A stretch of 64,000 nt of DNA from Pseudoscleropodium purum. Taxonomy: Eukaryota > Streptophyta > Bryopsida > Hypnales > Brachytheciaceae. The notes under the pieces are model-generated. The model was not told the DNA's origin, did not search any database, and saw only the letters and a list, made by a program, of their open reading frames with translations. The stretch covers positions 34,329,063 to 34,393,062 of the forward strand of contig OZ017795.1 in assembly GCA_963969395.1 (NCBI GenBank). The letters are read 5' to 3'. Shown here in pieces: positions 11,590 through 23,533 of this stretch (position 1 is its first letter; each line of letters opens with the position of its first letter). Both the position numbers and the translations under genes were made by a program.

Positions 11590-11765
11590 TTACAAAGGGT
11601 GTGGAATGACAAAGAAGAACCAAGAATAATAGATGAAATATTGGAGGGGAAGGGCAAGCCAAAGTTATTGACAGAAGCATTGAGAAGTGCAATGCATGAC
11701 TTTGTACTTGACAATGTTGCCCACATAGAGCCTTATTGCGAGTGAGTCTCTTGAAAACCAATTCA
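11590..11765 (+). pseudogene. CACTA transposase fragment, middle part
   Basis: Read in frame, this gives MLQRVWNDKEEPRIIDEILEG and then AMHDFVLDNVAHIEPYCE before a stop. The second motif resembles the short conserved block between DUF4218 and DUF4216 in CACTA transposases, a histidine or aromatic followed by VL-N and a PY or PF dipeptide. It is separated from the C-terminal piece by about 1.9 kb, which may be intron or decayed sequence. Confidence 0.5.
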
Positions 11766-13640
11766 ATTTATGGAATAAGTTCTAGTGATGTATGTTCACT
11801 AATGCATAGATGCAATAATCATTGTGCATATATGGAAGGGGGTAAATATTATGCTTGTCATGTTTATTAATCTTATTTCAAGAGGACTAAATAAATTGAA
11901 TTAAAGTTTGAAAAGCATTTAAATTTCATTGTTTTGAGGCGTTATAGTGGTGTGCTGCACAGCTATACACTTAGATTTCTTTATTTCCTAATGGTGAAAA
12001 TGAAGTTGGCAATTGTGAAACGAGAACATTAGAAGGAAATCATTTGTGGTATCCCTTCCATATTGAAAGTCTTCTTGCACCTATATAAATGACACATGTT
12101 TGAGTTTTTATGAAATAAAATTTTAGTGCATGATATAATTTGTAAATAAGTAATGTAATAATTTCTAGAGATATGGGTAGCTTAGCTTTTTTACAAGTTA
12201 TATGAACACATTGTTTAGATAATTATTTAAATGCCAAACATGTAGGAATTTTGATATCATGTTTGGTCAGTAAAAGTGTAACAGGTGGATGGGGATGCCG
12301 TTCTTTTTTCCTTTTGAATGTATTGTCGATTAATTTTAAAATATTATTGCACATTCCATGAAATTAAATCAGATTTGTAATGAGAGAGAATGATATTAGA
12401 AAAGCATGTAAGAGTTACTGACACTTACGCTTCTTCAGTAGATTTTGTTGGGAAACATTATTGTAAGAATAAATATTATAGTGGTTTGATGTTGTAGTTG
12501 AAACAATGAACAAAATTCCATTACAAACAAGAGAAAATTAATGGGAAGCATTAGTGGCTAGAGTATGTAAATGTTTCAAAATAATTCCATTCAAAGTGAA
12601 AGGAAGATAACATGTATTAACAAGTAAGCTAGGAGCATAGTCTTTGCCAAGGAAATGTCGCAATTAAATTTGGTTGACAATAAGGTAAAACAACCCATCA
12701 TGGTAAATATTTCGAGTTTGTAGTCATGCCATGGCTGAATTTTTTCAGAATTTTTCCTACATACATACAAGAGGAAGAAATAACAACAATAATTGAAATT
12801 AAATTTTTTCAACAAAGCATGAATTTGCTATGATTTTTTGAAGTGATATGCCCAAAATAGTATGTATACTCCACAATCAACAAAACTTGTATCCATAATG
12901 ATCACTTTTTTCACCTAAAACAACAAAATATTTACTAATTTGGAGGGCCTTGACAAAGTCATTTTATACAATGATTTACATTGGAAAGCTATGTGTTCCT
13001 AATGGAGTCACTAATCACTTCAATATTTTAAGGTGAAACATTGATGGTGGTCCAAACTTTCATAAATTGAAAAGAGCCATCACAGGTCATCTCTTAGGTG
13101 TCCATCATGGGTCATTTGACGATGATGGGCTGTTTTACCTTATTCTAATTGCATGTGTGGGCAGAAATTGTTTTGGGAGTTGAAGAAAAAAAGCATGTAT
13201 TAATGTTGTTTTAGTGGAGAGTATTAGGGAAATGCATGTAATTCATTGGATAGATTGATTCATAAAATTTATTAGGGATGTTGCATGATTGATTCAATAT
13301 AATTTGGACATACGGTAATAGGTAAATTGCATTTTCATTAGAGCAAGATGAAGTAGAAAGTGATAAGTCTAGTTCATTTTTTTGTTAAGCAAGGAAGAAT
13401 GTCAATAGGGCAGAAAGGCTTTCAAAATGTTGTCATGCATATGGGAATGTAATGTGTCATTCCTTTTGATACAGAAGTGTGTAGGAGATTAAAATGTAGA
13501 AGCATACTGGCCTGGTCTTTAGATTCTATTGTTGCTCTTTTTTTGATGTACTAAAGTTTGTAGAGTTTTGTAGAAATGGCTTCTCTAATTGTTTTAAATT
13601 CAGGCAATTGTAAAATGACGTAAAAATTTGTTTGATGGGT

Positions 13641-14520
13641 TGCAGAAAATACCAAGTAGTTTATCTAGAGAGGACACGTGAGCGAGCAAATTTTAGAAGG
13701 AGTTACCCCCATCGAAATGGTAGAAGAGGTGTACCATTTCCTATAGGGATGGAAGAGATTCTAGCATTTTCAAAGTGGTTTGAATTAGAGGTTCAAAATG
13801 CATTACAAGAAGGATTGGATGTTTTCAAAGATGTGGAAGATTCGAGCAAATTACCATTTCTTCAAGCAAGGAAGTTTAGAAGCATGTATGCTTATGGATA
13901 CCACTTTTGAGTGAAGAGTACAAAGGAGAGCATTAGAAGTACGTGTGACTCAGGAGTCGCTGCAATTTTCCAACAACCATGCCGTACAAGGAGGCAAGAC
14001 CAGAATTTAATGAATGCGGAACTTGAGTACATTGGCCAAATTGTTGAGATAATGGAACTTAACTTTGGAAGAAACTGCACAGTGCTTCTAGTTTGTGAAT
14101 AGGTGAAGGCAAACTACAGGGGTAGGAATGCAACAGTGAAGAAAGATGAATGGGGTTTCACCATGGCTAATTTTGGAGCACTAGTTCCATTTGGATATGA
14201 ATCTTTTGCTTTTCCAATTCATTGTCAAGTGTTTTTTTTAGAGGATGAAGATGAATTAGATTGGAAAGTAATATTACGAATTGAGGTTAGAGGACGTAGA
14301 ATTGATAATGAAGTGGACGAGGAAGAAGACACACAATTGTTTGCTATGGGGAGAGATGCTGATTTTGAAGGTCTTCAAGTGCTAGTTGATTTGCTGGAGG
14401 GTAATGTGAATCCTTTTTGAGGAGGAAGAGACATTGACATTAATGGAGTATTGAATGAATTCATGGACCCAAATGCCACGCTGTTTGACAAGGACCTTGA
14501 GGAGTCCTCAGAAAAAGAGT
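13641..14520 (+). pseudogene. CACTA transposase C-terminus (DUF4216-type)
   Basis: Three successive frames separated by single in-frame stops near 13908 and 14101 read as one degraded protein. Markers are a WFELEVQNAL block, STCDSGVAAIFQQP, YIGQIVEIMELNFGRNCTVLL, KKDEWGFTMANFGALVPFGYES, CQVFFLEDEDELDWKVILR and an acidic tail. This order matches the C-terminal DUF4216-type region of plant En/Spm (CACTA) transposases, including the terminal W-x-V motif. The stops make it non-functional. It is plus strand, matching the orientation of the CACTA terminus at 10268. Confidence 0.8.
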
Positions 14521-17260
14521 GAGAAAACAAAACAATGCATGAAGAAGGTAATTCTGTCTTAGAAATAAGTGTCAATTTGATGAAAAATAGATGTTATTAT
14601 GGTTTCATATAATTTTACATGTTTATTTTCAATCTTGTCTCAGAAGTTGAAAAAGCCAACCAAATGACAATCATGGAATTTTACTTTGGAGTGCAAATGA
14701 ATTGAAGTTTTGAAGATGATAAAAATGAAGGGAAATTAATTCTTTTTGAATTTGGCATGCATGTGAATTTTATTAATTTTGGAAGTTAATAATGTAGGAG
14801 GTCTATTAATGTTTGATGAATTTAATCTTTGGAATTGAAATCATGGTTTAATTTGTGCAAAGTTATTGTAATCAGTATGAGGATGAGCGAGTAGGAATGG
14901 AATGGAATAGAGTTCTGGAAATGCGTGTAGAATAAGGACAACTAAAAAAAATGCCCCTATTTATAGTAGTATGTATCAAATCATGAAGAAGGTAATAGGT
15001 CAAACAAGTAGTCAATACTGGAAGTGTTGGTGGAGGTGAGATTTGAAATCATGAATGTTGTTCGAGTACATAGTATAAGTAGTTTAAGTTAGCTCAATGG
15101 ATGGATTACATTGTACATATGGTGTTTGATAAATGTGAATTATAATGTGTAGGAAGAGAAACATTGAAAACATAGATGAATTTTTTTTTCATTTCATTTT
15201 TCATTATTGTCTTGTATGTTATGAAAGTGTAATAGTTGTTCCTTAATAGAGATGAAACATTGAGTGTGTATGTCTCTAGTGGAGGACCAAGAAGTTTAAT
15301 TAACTGTAACGAAAGTATAAAAATGAAGAGCAGTGTCCTAATTTTTTGACATGGTAAGAGGTGGTGTCTAAAAAGTAAGATACTTAGAATATGAAAAAAT
15401 TCAAAAGTTAAATTTCATAATGAATATTCCAAGGGAAGGTAAAGGTCTGTAAAATTTGAATTAAGAAGAGGTGAACATCAAAAAAAATGTGCATTTGGCC
15501 AAATAAAAAACAAATTGAGTAGAAACTCTGGAATTATGAAGAGGAGTTTGCCATCGTTTAATGTAATATTACAATGGATTGTGTTTTTTAAGTTTTCATT
15601 TGGGTAAGTAGTGAGGCATCAGACATTGGAATGTTCATTTCCTTTTCTCAAATAATGATTATTAGGTTGCAAATTATGTTTATCTTGTATTATATTATAG
15701 AGATGCAAATCATGTAGGAGGGATGAAATGAAGACAAGGAGAAAGTGGGATTTGATAGCAATGATGACAAGGAGATAGAAGTCTCCAGATTGTATACATT
15801 CATTCATTTTTTTTTCAAGAATAAGGGAGATTAAATTAAAAATTAGTAGGAGGATAAACCGTTTGTGTTGAAATTCAAAAAAAATACACGTGAAGGTTAT
15901 GATGTCGCAATGTTTTTGACATTAAAGCCTTATTGTGATAAAAGTGAATAATATAATCTCAGAGAGCAACATGTGCAATATTTGGTAATGTGAGTTGATA
16001 ATCATAGGCTAAGGAAGTAGAAGGGGAGAAGAGAAAGTTGTGTATTCCTTTTCTAGCCATTTTGTAAGTGCACAATGGAGGAAAAACCAACACTAGAAAT
16101 TAAGAGTTATGTAAGTAAACAGTACATGTGAATTTAGAAGTTGTTACAATGCATGTGGATTATGTCTTTGGATTGGTTGCAATGAAAGTTTCTATACAAA
16201 GACCATAGTAAGAATTGAAGAGTTGGAAAAAATAAAATGCAATACAATGCTTTTGAATGATTTCTTGTTCACCATAATTTGTTTTCTATTGTGTTCTTGG
16301 GTATTTTGATAGGGATGGCATACTAAGTTGAATGTTGGGAGCATTGACAAGGCCATGAAGATGATTGAAGGGAAGGAGGGAAAGCACATGAATTTATTAA
16401 ATGATGAAGGTAATTGTTGATGTTTAAGAAATATGCATATGACAATTTTGTTTGGGTAGTGAATTGAAGTAGGTGGTATTGAAGCATTACTATAGGGAAG
16501 AGAAATGCAAAGTAAGTTTTAGCCATAGAAAAATTTAGAACCAGATGTCAGATGCTTAAATGTTAGTATTAGTGGCACATGTACTGGACCAATGTATTGT
16601 AATTCTGACCTATAGGAAGGTCTATTAGAAGTACTGGGGAATAGACCAGAAATGTAGTAATGGAACAAAGTTATGCTTACTACAAGTTTGCTTATTGTGA
16701 TACAATGGTGTAAAAATAATTATGAAATACTAAGAATGCAGTCAGTTAGTATTGACATTTTTCTATTTTGTAGGAAGTGCAATGTCATTTCATTTTGTAA
16801 ACACTTAGTGCCAGTGGATGATGGACTACATGTGCTTGTTTATATTATTTCTGCTAGGCTAAAATAGTTTATGATAGATCACTTCCTCTAAATGCAAATA
16901 CAATGTACAATTGAGGTGGCAATAGTAATTAAAAAAAATGGAGAATGTGTGTTGAAATTAAGGAAAACAAGATACATTCAATTCCAATGAACAAAAAATG
17001 AAAAACAAATTGAAAAGGATTATAATAGGAATGTACTCTTCAAGCACCCATACATGATTTGATAGCATATAACGGTGTCCTCCAAATCCACAGTAAGTAT
17101 AGTGTCAAAATTAACAAAAAAAATTCGGTACACTTGTCTACCTTTACAAAAATTTGTTGATTTTGTTAAAACAAAAGATATAGTAGCTAAGTCAACAAAA
17201 AAGTGTTGGTATTTTATTAATCTTGGTCATTTCAATTGGTAAGTAATTTTTGGGGTAAAA
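14521..17260. other. AT-rich spacer, no gene seen
   Basis: Long AT-rich region with scattered short ORFs that match nothing I recognise. It could contain the missing right end of the CACTA element. GTAGTG occurs at 15607 and 16456, but without the T-rich flank that would pair with the left terminus. Confidence 0.5.
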
Positions 17261-17267
17261 GGCATTG

Positions 17268-19972
17268 AAGATCCTCCATATGGTGGACCAGGATGTTCAA
17301 AGGAGGGTATCACTAAACGATACAAGAAGGACTACAACAGAGTGGGACCCTTAGTTGCACTTGGAAGTAGTCGATGGATTAAGTGCGATTGTGCAAACTT
17401 GAGACAATGTGTTTTTTGAGATTGGACCAAAGTGTTCATGCGGAAGAGGGCATTCATTCACTTTGGATACGGTGATTCACCCACATCTGAGCATTGTCCA
17501 CGAATTTCACATTTAGTATTGTAGAAGTTTCAGAATTGTGGGGGTGTTGTTCCAAAGGAAATGATTTTGGATGATTTAGAAGTGGCACATCATGATCTTG
17601 ATGTTCCAACTATTATTGAGTCCGTTGTAGAATCTACTGTGGTTGAGTCTACTCATGAAGTCGGACCAAGTCAACCAATGCCTATTAATCCAGATTTAGT
17701 AGATTCCACACCGACAATGGTAGAGAGAAAGAGGACTATGCCTTTGATTTCTCGTCAATAGAGTATGGATGAGGCATTGCAAGTGAGGGCTAGACAAAAG
17801 TTGGACAAGTTGTGGGCATCTTTTTTTTATGAGGCGAATATTGGATTCAACATTGTGGGTCATCCGGCCTTTTTTAAAAGTGGTGAATGAAACAACAACA
17901 ACTAGATTTGTCTACCAACCGCCATCCTACAATGCGGTGCGCATGAAAATGATAGATAATAAGTTGGATGTGGTTAAAATCATGGTCTTTGAGCATATGA
18001 AGACCTTTATCAATCAATACAGAGCAACTATTTGTTCGGATGGTTGGTTTGATACCAACACTCGTCCGTTGTTGAACATAGTGCTTGTCTGCCCTGCTAG
18101 TGATGTTTTTTTGGAATCGGTTGATACCACTAAAGAGAAGAAGGACATTGCATACATGATGAATGTGATGGCAAAATACATTGAAGAAATTGGACCTAAG
18201 AATGTTGTCCAACTATGTATAGACAATGCTTCAGTAATGACAAGGACCTTGACAAGGTTGAAAGAAAAGTATCCTCTTATGTATATGCAAGGTTGTGCTA
18301 CACACATCTTGGATTTACTTGTAGAAGATTAGGAGAAGGATCCACGGGTGAAGATTTTGGTGGGAAGATGTAAGCAAATTGTAGTGTCCGTCAAGAAGTA
18401 CCCAGGGTTGACAAATCAGTACGTCCGCCCCAAAATAGCGTCCGTAACTTGAACGTCCATTCTCACGGACGCCAATGGACGCAGCGTCCCTCCCGCCGTC
18501 GGAAGGCGGACGGGTGAACACTGCGTCCGCCGAGACCGCGAATGTCAACGGACGTTGCGAACACAGCGTCCGTGTCTGGACGTCCCGAACGTCCGACCGT
18601 CCTGTCAACCTTGGAAGTACCATCTTACTTTGGCTCTTTTTCAGAAGTACTCACCGAAGAAGCCATTGAGATTTTCTAGCTCTACACACTTTGCAGTTCA
18701 CTTCCTCATAGTAGACTGTTTGGTGGAGTGCAAGCAAGCGTTGCACTTCATACTGGGCGATGACAAATTTACACCCTTTGAGCAATTTTTGGCATCCAAA
18801 AGAAACAGGCAAAATATTGCACGTCAAGCACAAAATGTGCGAGAGGACATTTGTTCAGAAGCGTTTTGGATGGAATGTGATCATTTCAAGCACCTAATGG
18901 AGCTAGCACTTGTTGCTCTTAGAGTGTTTGATGGAAAAGCCCCAGCAATGGCTAATGCTTAGTTAGTAATGAAGAGCCTTCAACAAGACGTCTATTCTCT
19001 TGCAGGTCCGCCATTTTTTCTAGATCCCGTAATTGCAAGGAAGTTTGAGAAAAACTTTGAAGCTTGTTGGAAATTGATGCATACAGACTTGCATTATGTA
19101 GGGGTACTATTGAACCCATATTTGCAAGGTCTAGAAGACCTTCATAATGACAGGGATGTCAAACAAGCTTTGAATCGAGTCATACGGGCTCTAGGCAAGT
19201 CATTGAAGGTAGATGTTTAAGAAGCAATGGTTGAATTGATTGAATTTTTTGAGAAGACAGGTCCTTTCGATCCTTTAGTAGAGGCTAATGATATCACCAT
19301 GCATCCTACTCTACTACCTTACAATGGTGGAATCAAGTGGGTGGTAATGCTTTTCCAAATGTAGCGAAGAAAGTACTATTGTTGATGTGTTCAACGTCAT
19401 CATATGAGAGGAATTGGAGCATGTATTTGTTTGTGCACAATAAAGTGCAAAATCGACTAACCTCGGCTAAGGCAAAAGCATTGGTGTACATCTACACAAA
19501 CAACAAATTTGAACATGAGAAACTTGGGCAAAATCCAACTCAATTCTATGAAAAATACCTTGTGGATGGTTGAACAAATGAAGAAAATGAGGAACCATTG
19601 TCCTTAGAGTCGGAAGACTCCAATACTTCAACCTATGTTAGTAGGTGTGATAACACTATTTTGGAAAGGGAGCACTTCGATGGAAATCCATGGGTTGCAC
19701 TCATTTCCCTTGAAATAGACAAAGTTCGTCCTACACAACAACCTTATCCAACTATGTTTAGGCATAGAAATGTTGAGGTCAATCCTCCAAAGTAGGTCAT
19801 TCCCCCAGAGCAAATCATTTCTCTAGAGGAGGACATACACTCAGAGGACATTGAGCATAGAGAAGAGAACTTAGTGCGCCTTCTATCTCCTCATGTCTCT
19901 ATGTGGAATGTAGATCCAATCACCTATTCACCTCCAATGTCGTACGTGCAATCTAGGTGTAAGTATCTTTAG
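17268..19972 (+). pseudogene. hAT transposase (DUF659 / hAT C-terminal), broken
   Basis: A plant hAT transposase spread over several frames. The middle frame (17829-18332) carries the DUF659-type block: RATICSDGWFDTNTRPLLNI, VDTTKEKKDIAYMM and VVQLCIDNASVM. After a MITE insertion the same protein continues with FQKYSPKKPLRFSS, VECKQALHFILGDDKF, ALRVFDGKAPAM, DLHYVGVLLNPYLQG and a C-terminal dimerisation region with SSYERNWSMYLFVHNKVQNR. In-frame stops near 17401, 17521, 17759, 18330, 18960 and 19218, a frame change near 19355 and the MITE all disable it. An upstream cysteine-bearing part (17268-17560) may be the remains of a zinc-finger N-terminus but is not clear. Element termini were not located. 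Confidence 0.88.
18403..18613. mobile_element. hAT-type MITE inside the hAT transposase
   Basis: The 211-bp insert is bounded by an exact 8-bp direct repeat GAAGTACC (18395-18402 and 18614-18621). It has 11-bp terminal inverted repeats with one mismatch (CAGGGTTGACA at the left, complement of CAAGGTTGACA at the right). Removing the insert and one repeat copy brings the flanking transposase codons into a single frame, giving VKKYHLTLAL leading into FQKYSPKK. That confirms the insertion point. Like the MITE at 3950-4222 it is GC-rich and crowded with GTCCG/CGGAC words, so the two may belong to one family. Confidence 0.92.
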
Positions 19973-21365
19973 CCACAAAAATGTGGTAAGATGACACGGA
20001 TTATCGTTTCAAGATATTCCAGATGTTCTCCCAAACTTCAGTATGTGAATGATCTCTCTTTCCTCTTCCAACTACTCTCTTCTTCTCTTTTCTGAATCCA
20101 ACTGCTATCTAGATTCCAATTTGAATTCGGTATCATTTGATTTCCAGTTATGTCTTTTCAAAGTACTAATTTTCAATTCCTTTGTTTTACCATTAGAGGG
20201 TCTGTTGTTGATCTTTCGAGGGTTAGGGACTCACTACTCTCGTTTCTCACACTTACTAAACTAACTAAAACAAACAAACATCCAAATAATCCAAGTGTTG
20301 CAATACGGAAAGAAGATCCAGATCCTCACAATGTTCCGGATGGCCGATCTGGAATGCAGGTCACTCAGGATTGTATTCACTCCTCCTTACTACAACGATA
20401 GATCTCAAGCATCTAGAATTGACAAGGGAGTAGTTTTTCTAGATGTAAGACGGATTATAAGGTTGACAAACCTTTTGATGAGTAGGAGTTTCCATTAGCA
20501 GTTGTTAATCTCCGCACGAAATCCTTTCCAATTCCAAATCTGCACTTACACCACTCTTCAATATAACCGGATTACCGTTCTAGTATTTCAAAGGCACTAC
20601 GCAGTACGCACAGCTCCTTCATTATAAATCTAACACCGACATAATAGTACTCCTTCAATCCGACCTAATTATCCGAAATCAGGATTCCTCCTCATCCATC
20701 CTTTTCACATCTCAACCCTCCAACAAACAAACAAACACAATCCATACACAGATGTTGGAGCCAGAATGTTCAACTGGTGGCTCAGATAATAGAAGAGAAT
20801 AAAATACAATAGAATAATCACTAGGATGGAATGAGAGGGCAACAAACTTGCCCGCCCTTAAAAACCAAAACCAAAGTCAATGCCTAAAAAGCCAAAAAGG
20901 CACCCCGGAAATCAAGGTAACCATGCAATGAACAATTCGGGATATCCAGAAAGTTCACAGCCAACTATCTCTAGAAATCTAGAACCCGAGTCTACGCTTG
21001 AGAAATCCATTCTGGAATGAAAATCATAACTAACTTCTAGCTATCTATCGACCCCCCCGTGCCTTCTTCATACTACTCTTGCTTTGACTGCCCAAAGTCT
21101 TCACTGAAGCCTTCATTGGTGTATTCTTTGCTAACGACTAGGTTTGAGGTTTCTGTTGAATTTTTAGAGATGAATCTTCAGATTTCGTCTCTTCCTCGGA
21201 TCTGGACTTCAACACCTCCTCTTCCGACTCCTTGATCTCTTGAATGTCCAGATCCTTCGCTTGCGGCGAATCATTCAGCTCAATCTCCACTTGATCTCAC
21301 TTTGGTATTGAATGGTGCATGTGCCAGAAGTCTTCAGGATGAAATCGGGCTGGATTTGTCATCAT
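19973..21365. other. Spacer, CT-rich patch, no gene recognised
   Basis: Contains a pyrimidine-rich stretch at about 20057-20095 and a CAAA repeat near 20720-20740. Short plus-strand ORFs have no recognisable domain. From about 21060 the sequence may already be the decayed 3' part of the minus-strand ORF that follows. Confidence 0.4.
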
Positions 21366-23023
21366 TCAAATCCGTGCGTCGAGGTTGCCGCAAACGTTGA
21401 ATCCAGGTGCCTTAAACTTTCCGACCATGATCCTCCCAAGTGGTGGAAGAATTGGAAAGGAAACTTCTTGCTTTGCCAGAACGGATTTCCCATTTGGTTC
21501 CTTCTCCGGCTCAAGTATCACTTGTTCTGTTGAAGTCTGTGCTTGACTAACCAATGGACCGGCAACTGGAATAAGTATAGACTTCAGTCCTTCCGATTGT
21601 GGCTGAATCGAACCACTAGAAGTCTACCGAACTAGAGTCTTTCGAACTGAAGTATCTCGGAATATGCTTCTAGGGACTTTCAAAAACCCATCTAAGTCTA
21701 TGGCCCTTTTCGAATCCAAGTATCTTAGCAACTTGCACATGTCCCTCAAAACAACTTCCATCTAGGCTTTGAAATCAACCAAGATCTTAACCATCCTCAA
21801 TCCGATCATATGACCTTCCTTCTCCAACCAAGTGGTGTAGAGGTTAGCTCTGATCACCGTATGTTCCGGAACCATTATGAGTTCCTATAGGGTCATGGAC
21901 AAATCGAAGAGCCTTTGTCTCTTTCTGTCTTGCTGCATTCAGCTCCCCTTCCGTCCACTCCAATTGAAATTGGAGGCTATCTCTTTCCTCTTGCAACTTC
22001 CGAATCTATTCCTCCTTCTATCAAAATTCTTTTGGATTCGGCTATTTACAAATCTCTTCCAAAATGTTGTCTAGCTCTACCTTGAGTTCACCCAAATGAG
22101 GAGTACGTGATCCTCTAGGTCACCATGCATCTGTTTGGCCTACGCATCCACTAGATTATGGCTTCAAAAAAATCCAAGTCTTCATAATGTTCCGAATCCG
22201 AATTCGCTCCCTTCTATCCAGCATTAGCACCTTCCCTTGTGTACCCGGATCCGTGGACTTCCTTTGTTTCCGGTCAACTACTTCTTCTTTTTCTTCTAGT
22301 TGTCCTTCTTCTTTGGATTCCTTCTCCTCCTTCTCCAGTTCATCTGTCAGGCCGTACTTCAAGATCTCGACTTTGGTGCTATATTGAATTGTTTCCTTGG
22401 CACTCTAGACCTCTTTGTGATGATAGAAGTGGAACAGATACGAGGTAATAATGCTGTGTTTTGCCTTGGCCATGTGATCAACTAGTTTGCCCACTACGCC
22501 TTGAATCACTCCCCTCCAATGAACAATCCGATCTTCTAAGGCCTTAAAAATGGTGTTAGCCACCGTGACCATAACCTGGGTAGGCTTTTCCAGATGCAAG
22601 ATTGGAATGAGGAATTCCACTAGCCATCTACGCCTTTCGTTCTTGCAATCACTAAAGGCAAAACCTTCCTTTGCGTAAGCCAAACTCTAGAACTTCTGGT
22701 TACATACTTATCGACCCTTACAACTAATTTGAGTCCGCTCTTTTTGAACATATACACATCTGTCTAGATGTCTTCCGTCCAAGCTATGGGTTGACTTCTC
22801 ATCGTCAACTCGTATTGGTTTGGAACTCCGTAAATGAGTTTCTGGATCATCTCCTCATTCTTCATATTCCACGACCTTTTTAACAATTTGACACATCCGA
22901 TACACATGATTGAGGTCTTCTTCTAGCTGCACTCGGTAGGCCGAATCAAAAGGAATGACTGGACAGACCATCCAAGCTATAACTACAAACTTTCGTGTAG
23001 CTAGATTGCCAATTGTCGCCATG
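21366..23023 (-). pseudogene. Degenerate unknown protein with coiled-coil region
   Basis: Reading the minus strand from an ATG at 23023, a protein-like sequence continues across several frame changes and stops. It begins MATIGNLATRKFVVIAWM, then QLEEDLNHVYRMCQIVKKVV. A clear open block follows (22683-22405), with RRRWLVEFLIPILHL and ALEDRIVHWRGVIQGVVGKL. Next come a highly charged Glu/Lys stretch (22362-22260), a heptad-like LEELKVELDN...IRKLQEERDSL segment, and finally a Pro/Ser-rich tail ending at 21366. I do not recognise the family. Size and layout could fit a retroelement gag-like protein, but no zinc knuckle, protease or LTR was found. Confidence 0.4.
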
Positions 23024-23533
23024 AATCATCAACACCCAACAACCTAATCCAGTGCAAACAGCATCAATCTTTCCATTCTCTCCTTATCATAGTTGCTAAC
23101 TCACCACTCTTTCTCTCAACTATACATCCAAAAGGTTCAGCAACTAGAAAGGGAGAAAAATAAAGTGGCAATGGGTTTGAGTACCCGGCTCGCGGTCAAC
23201 AGTTCCCGGTGGAGAATGGGTAGAAGACCGTTCCCTAATGGTAAACCGGAACCCTAGAATGTAGGTTTTGGGAATCTGGAACTTTCCAGGATCTTGGATC
23301 CGTATCGAATCCATTTCCATAATACTAGTAACGATTCTAGCAACCCAGAATTTGACTATTTTCAAAATAGTTATAAGGTAGCCAAAATCTCTATGGATTA
23401 CCAAAAAAAATAAAAAATTGTAAGTCTTTCTAATTCTATTCTAGACTAATCCTACCCGGTTTGAATTTCCATGCTCCCACATCTAAGATGAACAAGAACT
23501 CCAGACCCGAACAATAAAGGCACAAATATTCCA

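Larger units (their letters stand above)
10268..14520 (+). mobile_element. CACTA (En/Spm-like) transposon remnant
   Basis: The left end reads CACTACAAAAAAAACAGTG, the standard outer sequence of plant CACTA elements. Over the next 600 bp the words AATGACT and AGTCATT recur in both orientations (for example near 10294, 10396, 10540, 10595, 10712 and 10805), as expected for subterminal transposase-binding repeats. Further right come transposase-derived coding pieces: a block at about 11590-11750 containing AMHDFVLDNVAHIEPYCE, and the DUF4216-type C-terminus at 13.6-14.5 kb. A piece of a host proteasome gene lies between terminus and transposase. The right terminus was not found, so the end given is simply the end of recognisable coding sequence. 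Confidence 0.6.

Noticed and set aside
15600..16462. GTAGTG as right end of the CACTA element
   Set aside because: Neither occurrence has the T-rich flank that would complement CACTACAAAAAAAAC.
18475..18669. ORFs within the GC-rich part of the hAT region
   Set aside because: They are created by the MITE insert at 18403-18613, which is not coding.
22187..22485. Ser/Phe-rich plus-strand ORFs
   Set aside because: They are antisense shadows of the Glu/Lys-rich minus-strand sequence, whose codons give Ser/Phe when read backwards.
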